64,000 nt of DNA from Neospora caninum Liverpool. Its lineage: Eukaryota > Apicomplexa > Conoidasida > Eucoccidiorida > Sarcocystidae. This document shows positions 26,101 to 38,986 of the stretch, in pieces. The position numbers were made by a program, and so were the translations under genes. How positions within the stretch are numbered: the stretch's first letter is position 1; the number at the start of each line of letters is the position of its first letter. Where the stretch lies: assembly GCF_000208865.1 (NCBI RefSeq), contig NC_018396.1:4706514-4770513 (forward strand), read 5' to 3'. The notes under the pieces are model-generated. The model did no database searches. It saw only the letters and a program-made list of their open reading frames with translations, and was not told where the DNA came from.

Positions 26101-29100
26101 GCCTGGTCGCCGCCACTCCGCCGGACTTGCCCCGCTCGGCTCAGCACGGCTCGAACGGCACGAAGCCCAAAGTCGTAGTGGTCCTGCTTGCTCAACTGTT
26201 GAGTCATAAGTTGGTAGAGAGTGATAATCTTCTTCGACAACACTCGAGCTTCCTGAGACGCAACGCCGCAAGATGACCCCGACCGAAGACCTCTCGTCTC
26301 TCAGTTCCCAGACGCCCACGACCCACCACTGGCTGGGAGAACACGCGCGATATACTTGCACGCATACATGTATGTATATATATATATATATAATTATGCA
26401 GGTCGGTACACGTAGGTGACTCTCTCTATATATATATATATATACGTATACATGCAGACATGCTAGTTGTAGACATATATACACGTGTGGAAGGGGATGC
26501 ATGCGTCGAGAGAGCGGAAGTGTGTGGGAATCGCTCGACGCCTGGCATTTGGGGCACAGCGTGGATGGCAGCGGAGGCCGAGCCCCGCTTTTGCAGCCAC
26601 GAGTGTTCCCGTTTTCTTCTCTCTGGTCCGAAACGATCCGCCCGGAACGAGGATTCCATCGTCCACTTTCTTGCGATGTGTCTTGTTGTCGCACCTCAAA
26701 GCCTTCAGCCATGAGGGTAATTTCGCAAATCATGGCCAAGTCGGGGACCATCATGGCGACGGGGCGGAACAGGCTCGTGAGATTGTCCGGAAGTTCCGTT
26801 CTCCCCGCATATCCAGGATTCATTGTGATGAAGATCCCGCAATACGGATCAAGGCGGACTTGTTGACCTTCAAAGAGGAACTTGAACGTTTGGGAACTGT
26901 CCCAGTGACTTGGTACTTCCCTAAGAAGACAGGCAGAGAAAGACAAAAGACCAAGCGCCGAGAACGCGATGCGTCGCCGGTGAAAATTTTTTCCAGGAAC
27001 ACGACACGCAGTGTGGCAGACTCAACGAAGAAGCGAAGGCTCGAAACGGTCAGTCGAGAGGCGGCAGCTGGAAACCCGCGATCGCGGGGGTTCCAATGGA
27101 AAAGTTGTCAGGCGCCTTCTTGCGGTTAAGGGGATTGTCCCAAGCGATGTTTGGACTCGAAAAGAACGCGGTACGGACTGTGTGGCCACGCCTGTGTCAA
27201 CTGGACCCGACGTGTTTCCCTTCTTGATGTGTCCTTTCCAGTTCGCAAGACTTACCGCAGCGCATGCTGAATGACGGAGATCTGCTGCGCGACGACCGAT
27301 AAAACCTCGATTTCGATGCGGTTGAATTCGTCAAAACAGCCCCAAGTTCCAGACTGGGCCAAGCCGCTGAAGATTCTTCCGAGGGAAATGTAGTCTAGTG
27401 CGTCGGAGCAATTGAATACCAGCACTAACTTGGCAACGCCTTTCCCTAGATCTCTCACTGTTTCTGTCTTTCCTACAGGTCGAGATGCACGAACCGAGAG
27501 ACGCCTCGAATTCGCAGGGGAGAGGCATCGCACGTCCTCTCCGGTGTGGCGCGACACCACTGAGGAAACTGTCTTCTCGGGGTCAGGAGATCTGCACTGC
27601 CGACTAGCCATACGCGAAGCTCTGCGCATGCGTGTCTTACGAATTCTTGCCTAGTCTTGCCACCTGGAGCCGTGGTTGTTTCGTTCCCCTGGAGAACTCC
27701 CTCAAATGCAAAGCTAGTTACAGCCAAGTCACCCATTACTTCTACATCTGTACCCTCGCCCTCACAACTTATAGTCGAGAAACACACGCACGCAAGATTC
27801 ATCTCGACTGATCCACCATAGACATATATATAGATATAGAGAGATATAGAGATATATATGGCGTCGAGCATTCCGAGAGGAGCGCAGTGCTGGAAAGGGA
27901 ATGAAAACCTGGCGTGGAAAGCCGCCTTCTTTTGCTGGTTCGCGCTCCGTAGCGCCCGGGGCCCTCACCTGTTCCAGCGGGGCCTTGTGGCGATCCTCCG
28001 AGTTTCAAGTGTAGCGCCATAGTTAACGTCATGTAGCACTTGTCAGTGAGAGGCGTTATGACAAGGCGGCCGTTGTTGCCTTGGTACTCGTAGCCGTAGG
28101 GAAGCGACGTTTCGGTTTGGCGGACGCGACATGCCATGACGCCGAGACCCGGAGAGGAGCCGGCGCCTGCATGCAAAGCCGGGAAGAACGTCCACGGTGC
28201 CTGAGCCGTGGGCACGAGGCACGAGTCGCGGAGACACACACATCTGGAACCTGGACGGATCAAGTTGCAGGCGTAACTCTATGTACGCATATACTTACAC
28301 AGAGACGCTGCGAGAAATTATCTTATACAGGTCAACGCGTGCAGCCGAGAGGCAAAAGGCAAGAGGTTCTCCGATAGGAAAACAGGCGGCTACCTCGTCT
28401 TTCGAGAATCGCACGCCGGATTGCAAATATGCCGATGGTGATGGGCGGCTCGTTATTTCCCTCTTTGATTCAAACCCCCCCCCTCCCCCGCGCCAACCAG
28501 GGAGCTCGAACGCGCAAGTCCGTTCCACGAGGTGAGAGCTGTAAAGACTGTACTCGCCCAGCAATGAGTAGTCTGCTATATGCCGGCGACATGCACTTCG
28601 TTCGCTGACCCCCTTGTTTGTCTTCCATGACGTCGTCTCGGAGTTCAAAACGAAGTTGGGACTTCCACACGAAGCAGTTGTCGTGTTCGCACCGCATTTG
28701 GATCAGCTTTTCCTGCATGCGAAGAAGAAGAGAAAGCCTCGCAAGCTCTCAGCACGCCTTTCTCACTACGCCCACACCGGCCCTTTCGTTCCTCCAGCAC
28801 TAGCCCCATCTCAACGGCGTATGCTCGCAGTCGCGTACGCAGAACTCGACGGCCGCAAACGGACGTGTTTCGACACGACTCGACGGCAAACTGAACTGGC
28901 GGCGGTGTCGCCCATTCGCCCAGAGAGTGTCTCCTGGTGGAGTTGTGAACCTCTTCTTATTTCCAGGGAATTCCCACGCTGAAAGTTCTAGCGACAATCC
29001 CAAGGAAGCCGACTGCTGAAACCTCCCAGGGTGTTTCTTGCCCGACCCCTTTAAAAGACGGGAGGCTCTGACGTCATGTCCCTACATCTAACGCGCAATA

Positions 29101-32100
29101 TGTGGACCATAGTGGGGGATTGCGTATTTCCCGGTTTCTTCTCTGAAATGCAGAAACCCTCGAACTTCCTTGTCGCTTTGCAAACGTTCATGGGCGTGTA
29201 TTCATGGGCTGGTTCGCAGTTTGCTTCTTACTTGGACGTCTCTTGCATGCACTTCGATTGTGATGAGAGACACGATCTTGGATTGCTCGACGGGAGTCAG
29301 CGGCTTTCTCACTAAGTCAATCAGCTTCGACAGATATCGGCACTGTTGCTTCTTCAGTTGCTTGAGTGCATTCTTGTTCCCTTTCGCGATCTTCCTCAAC
29401 GCATTTTCAGTGTCTGTTGTCCTGCCGGAGGCGCATCGAGATCGACGTCCAGTTCGTCGAGGCAAAAACCGTTGAAGCCGCATGCCGGCAGCCTAAATCC
29501 CCCTTTTCAGCAAGGCATATGCTCCCGTTTCCGGAGGTCACAGGTAACCGTCTTGCTTTTCCCTTTATGCAAATGAGTAGCGTCTGTCGCACACTTCCTC
29601 AAACTGGAGCGCTGCTGCACGCAGTCCTGCATTCCCCTGTGGACACTGAGGTGGTGTGCTATTACAGACCTTCGCCGCCTTATGCACAAACACTCAGCAG
29701 AGCAGTCACTTTGCATGTAGTGCCTACCAGCGGAATCACAGACGCGGCCCACCGATGCATATCGAAACTTGGATCTACATAGATGGCAGATTGAGAGGGA
29801 GGAAGAGATATCCAGGACCAGATATTGGTTGTTCGTATGTGTCACTCGGATGCGCATGAATTGTTCGCATGCAGTTGAAAGTTACCAGGCAATCTGGGAG
29901 GACGTGATAACCAGTTGGCCGCAACACTCTCTGACCCATCGTTCCTTCTTAGTTCCCTTCGCCAGATTCGCTTGGTGTGTGGCTACGAGCAGGCGCTTCA
30001 ACGTTTCGCGCATGCTTCTCTCCACCTGAAGTCAACCAAAAGATCGCACGGCACGCGTCTCGGAATTTCCTCTCACTTCCTTGTGGTTTTCTCTAAGCGA
30101 AACGTTCAAGTTCGTCTCGACGCACGAACGCGAGACCAGCAGACACCAAGCATCCAGAGGTTTGATCTCGTCGCGTGTCTGTTGCCAGTCTACGAAGCGA
30201 AGGTACCTGCCTATTACATATCTCCCCTGATGCCGAGGATCTATGCACACACCAAATGAAAGCAATGATGAGGACTCTAGGGCACTCTGGAAACTCCAAA
30301 GCTTAGCCACCTTTTCTGAAATCATCGGCTTCGCCCTTTCTCATCTTACTGTATACCTACGCCTTGTCCTTGTTATTTGTGATGTACGCATATATATATA
30401 TATATATATGCGGAGTGACAAAATGCATGCCACTGTGATAACTAGAGCGCACCGAAAGCGTAGCTATGGGTCGCGGCCACGTTCGATTCACCTGCTTTCC
30501 TGGGCATTCCCACGTGTGGTCCCCTCTTTTCTGCTGTAGAGGCTGACCGAAAAAAATCCGAGAAAACTATGCATCATGGCGTGTGCACATTGTCAAACCC
30601 ACCGATATATACAGGCATACGTAGATAACTGAGTCTATCTATCTATCTATCTATCTATATATATATATATATATATATATGTAGGCATATTGATGCAAAT
30701 CAACATTTGCGTCCTTACGTTTGTGCCTGCCTGTGGGTCGGTGAATGTGTCGCGTAGCACTCCGCATGCATACTCACCTTGTTCAGCCACACTTCAACAG
30801 GGCCCTCTAGCACAATGTTCTTGGGTTGGAATTTCACCTTTTCCCCATCTGGAGCAGTCATGGCCTCGGCATCCCAGGCTCTGTTTTGTCGCTTTCCTGA
30901 AAAACGGAAAACGCACGACACGTGTGTCTCCTGCAGTCACACGCTGCAGGCTGGGACGACGCAGCTGCACGACGGAGGACGCGTCAGGCGCGTCCGCCCT
31001 CCGCCGAGCGCGGGTGGGGGCTGTACCCCCTTGTGTAACTCTCGGCGTTGAGCATCACAGAAAGACAAGAGGAAACCTCGTAAAAACCAAGTGGTTCCTC
31101 TTGCGAAACGAAATTCATCTGTGCATTATGCTGCCGGTGCAAAGCGCAAACAGTTCAGCGGCCAGCCTCCCCAGGCTCTTTCTGCCGATGTGCGTCTTCC
31201 TCCAGGATGAAACCGAAGGAATTTGACAGCAGCTGATAAGCCTCACAGGCGCAAATTGGCAATTCATTAACGGGCGGGGGGGGAAGACATTCGTCTGCGC
31301 TACTCAAGCCTACGTAGGCAGGCACTGAACTTCCGTTTTATCCACCAGAAGCAGTCTGTTGTGTTCAGGCTGTATACAGGCTGTTCACGCGTTGCCGGTG
31401 TCGCCGACAAGAGACACACTGATGAAAAGCGCAGGTGAAGGACAAGCTATCTCTGAAAACTCAGGAAGGGAATAATCGGGGAGCATATATCTCGCGAAGT
31501 CTGACTGAGGACTCAAATGGGTACAAACCGTGTAGGGATGAATTACGTTCATCTGCGTATTTACGTTGATACGCGGTCGTTTGCCGCACCTGGAGGCACG
31601 AGGTCCAGAAGTTTGATTCCTTCGAAAATCTTCTTGATGTGTTTTTGAATCTGGTCCGGCTCTTTTGAGTGGCCAAGAATCTCCAGCAAGTCGCTATTGG
31701 AGAGAAAGTAGAATCTCGGGAACTCCTGCCTGGGACAGCCAAAGGCCGCAACATCCTCACTGCAACTGAATACCGGTCGCCACTAGGTTTCACCAGCTTT
31801 TCACATCCACAGGCAACTTTCAGCATCGCGCAGAAACCGCTGGAGAGAGCTCTCTGCATCCCTTCAGCAGACCCAAGGTATCTTCTCTTTTCTTGTTCGA
31901 GTTTCGCGAACCCTGTGATGCAGTCCAGTCTCCCACTTTCCTCCCGCGCGTGTCGGAGCGGCGCAGTGTTTCAGCTGCCTAACCAGCTGCTCTAGACTCC
32001 CTCCAAATTCAGCCTTCGTTTCTGACAAAACTGACGACTTGCTTCACCAGCCCCGACTATCTCGCTCTCGGTCCTCCACAACATATGAATGTCTCTGTTT

Positions 32101-32527
32101 GCCGTATCCACGTTCTGTTGTGCGTTTCATGGCTATCATGTTAAGTGCATTAAGTACAGTGGTGTCCATCGTATATTTGAAAAACCAACATGCGTATACA
32201 AGCTGTACGAATATCATGACGGTCACTCAGGTAGTCTTCTTAACCGTAATGTAGTAGGATATTGAAGTCCAACTCTTTTAGCTGTCTCAAGCAGTCCAGT
32301 ACCAAATCCATTATCGTTCATATACATAGATACACGTAAGTATCCCGTTAGAAAAAGCCAGTTATGAGATACGGACAACCAAGTGCTTTACGATTGTGTT
32401 GTACACCACCACCTCACTGGACGGCTACGCATACCTCTGTTTTCGTCATACATTTATCGCCAGCACCTATCTGCGTATCCCATGTATATCCCTCCTTTAA
32501 GATACAAGCAAGATGTGAGCATGTCAC

Positions 32528-32561
<34 letters not shown>

Positions 32562-35500
32562 TACAGTACATAGGACTCCAGGAGAGGGCAGCGTAGGTTC
32601 GATGGTGTCTCGTGTTGGATGAGACTGTGTAGTCGAGTTACACCGGAAAAGAGAGAGCGTAGACCTACCTCTTCTTCTCGAGGTAGTCATCGAGAGATTT
32701 CTGTAGACGCTCCAGCTTCTCGTTCATCTCGTTCAAGTCGGCGAGGATCCCCGGGATGGCGCACGCCCGCAGGACGTTCGTGTCTGCCTGGAGTCGACAC
32801 AGAAGCCCGACGAACGCGACGTGCACGCCGTCAAAGACTGTCGCCTCCTCGGGCAACATGGACCGGATGTCATCGGAGCCTACACGGACGCGAAATACAC
32901 ACCGAGGGAAAAGGGAGAACGGACGGCCGCACGAAACGCGTTCTTTTTCCGAGGCAGGTAGGGCTCACAGTAAGGAGATATGAGTCTAACCCGGGCATCC
33001 GGGCGGCAAATGAATGTCTCTTCCTCCATGTAGGCAGTCCCTGCGATATGCGCTTTGAGGGACACAGGACTACGAAATCGGTAGCGGCGCTGCCCGACAA
33101 TGAAAGCCCGACCAGGAATCCCGCGCCGTTTTCCCTTTGCTCTTTCCGGGTGGCAGCCTCGCTCAACAGAAGCCGTTTTTTTATAGAAAAAACGCAACGA
33201 AGCACAAGAGTCTGTCGGGTCAAGAGGGGGGAAACGGCGGCCCGTGCAAAACGCCCTCAACAAAACTCTGCAAGCATTCCCGCACCCGCCCGCGAAGGCA
33301 GAGCCTAAAACCCAGCCTCATAGGAGTCACTGACTCGAAGTGGAAACGTGGAGCAAGACAAGGCTTGCCTTTCGATGCTCCTCACCTCGGAGACGTGCCT
33401 CAAACTCGCTGGTCGCGTTTCGTACACGCTCCTCCTGCGTTATACAGCCTCGACCGTACGCTACACTAGCCTACAGTCGCATGCACTTTACTCGATATAG
33501 AGGCAGAAGTATTTGTGCAATGGTGGCAAGTGTAGACCCAGCGTGTATCGCCTGTCTAGAGTGTGGCAGTGCAGAGTCTTCCGCTCTTTGTGAGTGAAGA
33601 CGCATTTTCTCGGCCCCGCTGTCTCTCTCACCTCTGAAGACATTTTCCAGGTAAATCCATTGCTTCTGAACTTGGAGGAGCAACTCAATCGCTTCGGAGA
33701 TGTGCGCCAGCGTCTTCTCCCAGTAGTCGACTTCGTCTTTGAATGGCAGGTGGTACTGATTCGACTTCATCACGCTCAAGGCCAGGATGTTCTCTTCGAG
33801 AATGTTGAACAGATCTTCGTTGCTCTTCAGTTTGAGCAACGCCTCTTTGTGCGCGCCAATGTCCAGCTGCATGTTCTGCCACGTCGAGGCGATCTCCTGG
33901 AGCGCGGTCTCAATCTTGAACTCTTTGCGTGCCTCGTCGGCCAAGCGATCGATGAGATCTGCGCAAGCGACAAACCACCGACAAAAAGCCGGCAAAACCA
34001 AGTCGCGCGTTTGCGGTCGGAGTCGCATCTCTATAAGATCGAGAAGTCGCTCCGCGCGTCGCGGGTGCGTCGAATCAACCACGTTCGCCCCGACGAACCC
34101 AGGCACAGAGAAACGTATCAACAGACAGGTTCGGCTTCTCTGTTCCGCCCCAGAAGGAGGAAGTGTCTATGCATTATGCAGTGAGAGAGCAAACCGAGCA
34201 CCTCTTCACCTCACCGGACCGCCGAATCAAATCAAGTTGGACCACGGCGTTCAGGGTGAACTCTTTGGAATGAGGGTTGATGGGCTCTGCAACCTCTTTC
34301 TTTAGCCGCGTCCAGTGTCGCTCCCTCAGTGCCTGCCGACAAAATCGCCCGGAGAAAACCGCAGGAAAGAAGCGAAAGAAAGTCGCCTTATGTCGCGTAG
34401 AAGCGGTTGCGGCCAAGCACAGGTCGCCGCGCAGCCGTGTAAAATTCTTGGCATCCACGTGCTTGGAAACGTTTGTTGCTAAAGCTCCTCACTGACGCGC
34501 CAGTGAAGGAGGGAGGCGACCAGTGTGGTGATCTGGTCCCAGATCAAGGAGACGATTACGCGATGCTCCTTCCCAACCCTGGACCCTCTCTAGGCAGTGT
34601 TCATTTACCGCGAATAACATATCAGCATAGGTAACGCCTGTGGAGGCATTTACGCTCGTAGACCTTTCTTGGTCTTTCTCCTCTACCGACTCTCATTCCA
34701 AGGGGTGGAGGCTGCCTCGATGTAGGTATTACGGGGGCCGAGTTCGCAAAGATTTTTCTTCTCGTGTCTCTCTAGGCTTTGTCGTCCATACTCAGACGGC
34801 TTCGATTGAAGCACTTTCACAAAAAAAAGCTAAGGTCACACTCTTCTCGAGGGTACGCTGCGTTCTGTGTTTTGTGTTTGCCTAGCCGGAGGCGAAACGT
34901 TTCACCCGGCAGCAGCCGCGGATGTTGCCTCAGGTGTCGGAAAGGTGTGCAGGTTCTGTTCCCTAGACGAATGATGGGGAATGAGAGTGGACAGAGAAAC
35001 AAGAGGTGAGACGGAAGCACAGTGTACTCAAAGTTTCAATTCTGATTTTCCCATGGTTTCGGTATCACGCGAACCCTACGGTTGATGTTACGAATGCAAC
35101 TGCATGTTTTCCTTCTTTTTCCGATACTTTTACGGTGGAGAAACGGACCGGGCTGCGCAGGTTGCTGATGAGAGGCAGTCCTTTCCGAAACTGGTCGACT
35201 TCTTGCTGGTATTTTCGCCAGATGGGCCAAGCGCGAATGTCTTTCATCTTCGCCAATCTGCTCTGGAAGGCGTCAGCTGTCAGCTCCAGCTCAGGCATGC
35301 TCAGCTCATACAGCGCCTGCATCTTGAGTCTGCTCCACTCCGACTCCCATTGTTCCTTAAAAAACGAACCAAAGAGAAGGGTAAAAGCACTCGAACTGGA
35401 ATTTCCAACCAACTCGAAGGTAGTGAGACACAGCAAAAAACAATGCCTTTCTATCCAATTTTCTGTATTTGTCCATAGATTTAGATATATATATATATAT

Positions 35501-38500
35501 ATATGTAGATGTGTTTAGGTATATGTTTCTATTTTCATAGGTATGCTTCTCTGACTGGATGTTGAACGCTAGCAAGTGCACAAAATGCTTCAGAAGTATA
35601 TTTAAATGCTAGAGTGACACACGTAGTTATTTGGAGCACAAAGGGCTTTGCAACTAAACACAAGTGTCTGGATATGTGTGTATAACAGTATAGGCCGCCG
35701 CACATGCATACCTGTCTATCTGAAGACTTACCGCCAAAGTCCAAATATCAGTAAGCATTTGGAAATCACTTTCCATCTTAGTTAGTTCCTTGTACTGCAT
35801 GCCTTCAATTTCGAAAAACTCGAGATTCGGCTTCAGCTGCTCTTCGTTTTCGCGGAGTTTCTGGACTTCTCCCCTGTACAGCGCAATGGTGTTGAAGGCG
35901 ATTTGCGAGTCGTAGCTGAAGGCAGCGCCATCGAAGGGAGCTGATGCGGCGAACTGCTTGGACAATTCAGCTGCTTGTTTTCCGATTGCCTGCATCAGTG
36001 CCTCGATGTCGCCTGCCATGGCCTTCTTTGTCCTAAAGAAGAAACAGAGAAAAAGGGGAAGTGGTGAATCAGGACACGCTGCGGAAACAGAAAAACCGGA
36101 AATCTCAAAGACGCAAAAGAAGAGGAACAAGAAGACAGTCCGCCGCCAGAAACGGCTGAGAACCGAGCTCCCCGGCGATGCACATTTGAACAGAAATCCA
36201 GCTCATCAGGCGTTTCCCCGGGGCGTTCCTCAGAGGCAGGCCACCAGTGTCGCGTTTTTGTCAGCTGCGCGTCGACGGACTTGTTGAGCATGATTTCCGT
36301 CTCTTCCAGCATCGCTTCGAACTGCTGCGCTCTCGGGCGAAGCGACTGCAGTTTGGAGTCTTCGAACTCGGGAATTTGGACTAGAGAAAGGCAACAAACA
36401 GCAAACACGGTCTTTCGATGTCTCGCGAGTCAAAACACGGCAACAAGTCAGTGGTAGCACCTATGTAACCAGGCGTGGCTTCTCTCGTCCCACACACGTT
36501 TCAAAGACACGAGAGCGTCTCTGTGCGAAAGGGCTGCATATCCGGTTCTGAAGAGCATCTCGAAAGTAAAGAAGCGTTCGAGATTCTCGGAGCTGGCAAC
36601 CGGATCGAGGCCGGGGCCTATATCTGCTATATCTGCTTGTGGTCGAATTCCATACAAGTGGGTGTATCGGGAAAATCATGTGACTGCCGATGTGAAGGGG
36701 TGGAACAAAAGTGATCGTCACAAAAACGCAGTAGGACAGATCGACTTGTAGTTGCAGCGATAGATCGGACTGGGAGGACTGCAGCGAAAAGCTGAAATAC
36801 GTCGAGGTTCACGTCGAGAGATACAAAGTTCGGTTCATGGCTAGATCGAGATGTATCCGTTGGCTAAGATAGAAACATTCATTGACAGCTAGCTTTAGAG
36901 AGGTACCGACACATGTGGTTGCGTAAGTAGAGAAATGCATACGGCGAGGTAGCGATGTCGGTTCAAGTGGATCGAGAAGGCGCAAGTTCGACGGCAGGGC
37001 GAGACAGATCCAAGTCGGCAACTAGGTAGAAAAACAGAAACGTGTAAGCTCTAAGATTGGCAGATCGGAGGACTGCTCGGGGGTTCAGGAAGTGACGAGT
37101 TTAAGTCCTTTGGCATAGAAGCGGCTTTTTCTCTTTCTGAGTTTACCGTCCAGCTCCGCAAGCTTTGCGAATTGCTCCTCGATAGGGCGTATGCGGTCTT
37201 CGAGATACGGAACATCAACTTTGCATTTGTGCCACAGATTCAGTTTCTCTCGAATCTCCTCCGTCGTCGTTGGCGCCATTCTCAAACTCTCAGTGTTCGC
37301 TGCAAAGGATGCACCGATTGTTGAAAGAAAGAAAGGAGACGAAAGCGTTTTAAGAAGAAAGGAGGAGAGTAAATGAGAGAGTGGTAGACAGAGTGAAGAA
37401 AAGAGTACGTAGGACCCCTCAGCGCCAGGCAGAAGACCGTGAGGTCGTAGCAGGAAACTACAGAAGGGACAGGTGAGGCCAGTCGACAAGGAAGCACGAA
37501 AACAGGGGTAGGGCTAAGAAGAATTCCCTCTTTCGGAGCTAATTGTAGAAACCCTCTTTGTTGTCTAACTTCAGAAATCCAGCTTGCCCTCAGAGTGGGA
37601 CACTGGAAACGAGTGCTTCGAGTTCTGCTCCCTCGCTCTTTTATAAGGAACAAAGTCGAAGGCCTTACTCGAGAAATACCCGAGAAGGTTGTCGATTTCC
37701 AAAGTTGCATTCCTATGCAAGTAGGCAATCAGCTGAGCTTGCCACTGGTGGCAGTGCTTCATCAGCGCTTGTTTCAAAAGCGTGAAATCCGCCTCCAGGA
37801 AGCATATCGTAATCTGCGAAAAAACACATGCTGGTCACCTGCGTACGCAGTACTACAAATAGGTATTATACACATATATAAATATATACACATATATTTA
37901 TAAATATATAAATATATACATATATATATATATATGTGCAAGCATGTGCATGTAGTGGTGAAAGCATCCACTGAATGCAGACACTTCTGCGAGACCAGGA
38001 ACAAGTACTAAAGCACGTACGTACAAACGTGTGTGGCACTGTCGCCCTGGTCGACCGTTCGCTGGAAAGAAAAGATACGTGTGCTTGGTGCTCACTGAAA
38101 CTAGAGGCGTTTACACGAGCAAAGAGCCATGTACTAATTTAAACGAAACGCGAGCCAGAAGGAGACACAGTTTGCCATATCTTTGCCATATCTACCGTTC
38201 CCGCTCCTTTGAGCTAAAACTCTCTCTGGGACTACATGTGCATGAATATAAATATATAGATATAGAGAGAGAGATATAGAGAGAGATATATATATGTATA
38301 TATGTATCTGTACAGTTCTTGTGGTAAACGTCCGACGAGACAGTCAAAAATGGGAGTCTGGTGTCTGAAAAGGCTGTAGAGTAGTCCAGTCAGCCGGTGC
38401 CAGGCAAGCTGGTAGATGCAAGGTACGTCCAAGCTGTCTGGTCTGCGACCTAGCCCTTCAAAGCGTGGCCACAGAAGCTCCGGAAGAGAATAAACGTATA

Positions 38501-38942
38501 CCGAGGTTGAGCGTTTTTAACCGGGCGAACTCGTTACCTTGAATTCCTCTTGCTGGATGTCCGCCTGGAGCTCCTTGTACCTTTGAATGCTTGTACAGAT
38601 TACCGGAAGCGGCCGCTCCGTTCTCGCGTACTTTCTGATGATTTCTTCTTTGTCTTGTGAAACAATCGGATGGTAGTTGTTATACCACCACTTCATTCTC
38701 TCTTGGAGCTTCAACGCGCAGTTTGCCATACCCTTCATAATCTGCACATGTGCAAAACCAGCACAAACACACATGCAGAAAAGAACTCGATGCCGATTCT
38801 TTCATCGGCTTGCTCTCCCCAACCATCGATATTTTACATATACCCCATGTATACCTATATGTATATAGATAATAATATACCCCCCATACATATACATATA
38901 TATAATATACCCAGCATACATATATATAATATACTCCGCATA

Positions 38943-38986
<44 letters not shown>

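Noticed and set aside
36448..36657. Candidate extra dynein exon on the - strand
   Set aside because: Its translation lacks family motifs, and exons 19 and 20 join in phase without it.
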